The notes beneath the pieces were generated by a model. That model saw only the letters and a program-made list of their open reading frames with translations. It had not been told where the DNA came from and did no database searches. 64,000 nt of DNA from Microvirga brassicacearum. Its GTDB lineage: Bacteria; Pseudomonadota; Alphaproteobacteria; Rhizobiales; Beijerinckiaceae. Below are positions 62,684-64,000 of the stretch, in pieces. The first letter of the stretch is position 1, and each line of letters opens with the position of its first letter. The DNA is taken from NCBI RefSeq assembly GCF_008757455.1, contig NZ_VCMV01000009.1:1-64000 (forward strand), in the 5' to 3' direction. A program made the position numbers and the translations under genes.

Positions 62684-64000
62684 ATGGCTTCCCCCCTCGA
62701 CGCCGCGATGCACGGACCGGCAAGTGTCGATATCCTTTTGCGCGGATGCGACGCGGTCACGATGAATGACGGCGGCACCGTGATTCCCGATGCCTCGATC
62801 GCGATTTCCGGTGGACGGATCGTATGGATTGGTCCTTCGGCCGATGCGAATAGCCTGCCTGAGGCAACCAATGTGATCGACGCCGCAGGGCATATTGCGC
62901 TCCCGGGGATGGTCGACGCCCATGTCCACACAGCACAGCAGCTGCTGCGCGGGAAGCTGGCAGAACTGAGCCGGAAGGGCCCACTCCGTAACCCGCCGTG
63001 GAAAAACTATTACGTGCCCTTCGAGGGACTGCTCGAACCGGAGGATGTTTATCTCAGCGGCCTCGTCGCCTACACGAACATGTTGATGGTGGGCACGACC
63101 TGCTTCGCGGAGGCCGGCGGTCCACATCCTGATGAGATGGCACGCGCGGCGGTCGATGTCGGTATTCGCGGCTTCGTCTCGCTCTCAACAGTGGATCAGA
63201 ATACCGGAGTCGCCGGGCGCGCTGTGCCGGATTCCATGGTGATGTCCACGCAGCAGGCCTATGACCGCAACGTCGCGCTGGTGAAACGCTGGCGCAACGA
63301 GGAGCGTGTCAAAGCGTGGTTATCCCTGCGTCAGATCATCGTTTGCTCGCCTGAACTCATCACGTCGCTCTCAGACGCAGCCAAGGATATGGGTGTGAAG
63401 ATTCACACGCATCTCGCCGAGGGAACCTATGAGGTTGATTACGCCCTTGAGCATTTCGGCAAGCGGCCGACCGAATATCTAGATGATCTCGGCGTTCTGG
63501 GCAGGCACCTCCATTGCGCGCATTCAGTGATCCTCTCTCCCAACGAGGTCGATCTGTACGTCAAGCACCGTGTCTCAGCCTGTCACTGCGCCTTTGGAAA
63601 CTACGGAATCGGGATACCGCGGCTGCAGGAAATGTGGCGACGTGGCGTCGATATCGGCTTGGGCACGGACGGAGCGGCTTCCGCTGGCACACTCGATGTA
63701 TTTCAGGTGGCACACGTCGCGCGCGTCGGTCAGCAGGCAAGCGTTGGACACCAGTTCCACACCCGCGTACCGATGAGTGCTGAGGAATTGCTGCGCATCG
63801 CGACCCGTGGCGGCGCCCGTGCCCTCGGAATCGACGATCAGATCGGCAGCATTGAGGTCGGCAAACGTGCCGATGTGATTCTGGTTCGCGCCACGGATCC
63901 AGACCAGATTGGCGCGCTCGACCCGCTCTTTATTGCTTCAACTGTAGTCGTTGGACGCGACGTCCGCACCGTGATCGTCGACGGGCGTATCGTGATGAAG
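62684..64000 (+). CDS. Amidohydrolase-family protein (TrzA/AtzA/guanine-deaminase class), 3' end outside window
   Basis: The frame is open from ATG 62684 to the last base of the window (439 codons) without a stop. It encodes a cytosine-deaminase-fold amidohydrolase: GMVDAHVHTAQQL (His80, His82), KIHTHLAEG, HCAHSV and GLGTDGAASAGTLD, with the usual C-terminal GSIEVGKRADVILV. This set matches deaminases and hydrolases of heterocycles such as methylthioadenosine, guanine or triazines. It lies 10 bases after an NMT1-type binding-protein gene, which fits uptake and deamination of a heterocyclic compound. Family length is 440-480, so little is missing. Confidence 0.88.
   Translation, partial: MASPLDAAMHGPASVDILLRGCDAVTMNDGGTVIPDASIAISGGRIVWIGPSADANSLPEATNVIDAAGHIALPGMVDAHVHTAQQLLRGKLAELSRKGPLRNPPWKNYYVPFEGLLEPEDVYLSGLVAYTNMLMVGTTCFAEAGGPHPDEMARAAVDVGIRGFVSLSTVDQNTGVAGRAVPDSMVMSTQQAYDRNVALVKRWRNEERVKAWLSLRQIIVCSPELITSLSDAAKDMGVKIHTHLAEGTYEVDYALEHFGKRPTEYLDDLGVLGRHLHCAHSVILSPNEVDLYVKHRVSACHCAFGNYGIGIPRLQEMWRRGVDIGLGTDGAASAGTLDVFQVAHVARVGQQASVGHQFHTRVPMSAEELLRIATRGGARALGIDDQIGSIEVGKRADVILVRATDPDQIGALDPLFIASTVVVGRDVRTVIVDGRIVMK

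Overview
The window reads as an accessory replicon or genomic island of an alphaproteobacterium of the Hyphomicrobiales (Rhizobium/Mesorhizobium/Ochrobactrum-like). It is GC-rich and packed with solute-uptake operons (ABC and TRAP). Each operon has its own LysR, IclR, TetR or RpiR regulator and a few catabolic enzymes. I found no ribosomal, tRNA, replication or other core genes. Genus level is inference. Decayed insertion sequences and gene scraps lie between the operons, as is usual where catabolic islands have been assembled piecemeal.

Layout. 1-550: start of an IS110-type transposase, then a gene-free stretch. 553-9291: a dipeptide/nickel-type ABC transporter, two alkaline-phosphatase-superfamily hydrolases (one a convincing phosphonoacetate hydrolase) and a divergent LysR regulator. 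9.3-10.6 kb: scar with a broken oxidoreductase, the 3' half of an IS6-family element and a 144-bp inverted-repeat unit. 10.6-19.0 kb: IclR, TRAP transporter, cupin, three SDR dehydrogenases, a fumarylacetoacetate-hydrolase-fold enzyme and a NIPSNAP protein. 19.8-26.5 kb: TetR, a metallophosphodiesterase, a CUT1/Ugp-like ABC transporter and a tyrosine phosphatase. 27.1-32.9 kb: LysR scrap, then an operon of RpiR, binding protein, fused permease, ATPase and histidine phosphatase, preceded by two palindromic operator candidates. 33.2-38.6 kb: small hypotheticals, a frameshifted membrane protein and a PaoABC-like molybdenum hydroxylase. 38.7-40.9 kb: unrecognised ORF, broken ISKra4-type transposase and a frameshifted HWE histidine kinase. 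40.9-49.9 kb: IclR and a plus-strand operon of NMT1/Tau-type ABC transporter, IadA-like amidohydrolase, acyl-CoA synthetase, thioesterase and two MDR dehydrogenases. 49.9-59.9 kb: a minus-strand operon of polar-amino-acid ABC transporter, three peptidase families (M24, M20, M28), an Asp/Glu-racemase-fold protein, a PuuE/PgdA-like deacetylase and an ornithine-cyclodeaminase homologue. The last two operons converge on a strong bidirectional terminator. 60.1-60.6 kb: IS6 remnant with intact ends. 60.6-64.0 kb: RpiR, divergent NMT1-type binding protein and an amidohydrolase that runs off the window.

Themes. Three separate operons pair an importer with a phosphoester or phosphonate hydrolase, suggesting scavenging of organic phosphorus. 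Two operons join amide- or peptide-bond hydrolysis to uptake of an unidentified nitrogenous substrate. The most unusual unit is the 10-kb peptidase/racemase/deacetylase operon at 49.9-59.9 kb, whose racemase-like protein lacks one of the two cysteines normal for that fold. Specific substrates are inferences throughout, unless a catalytic signature is stated.
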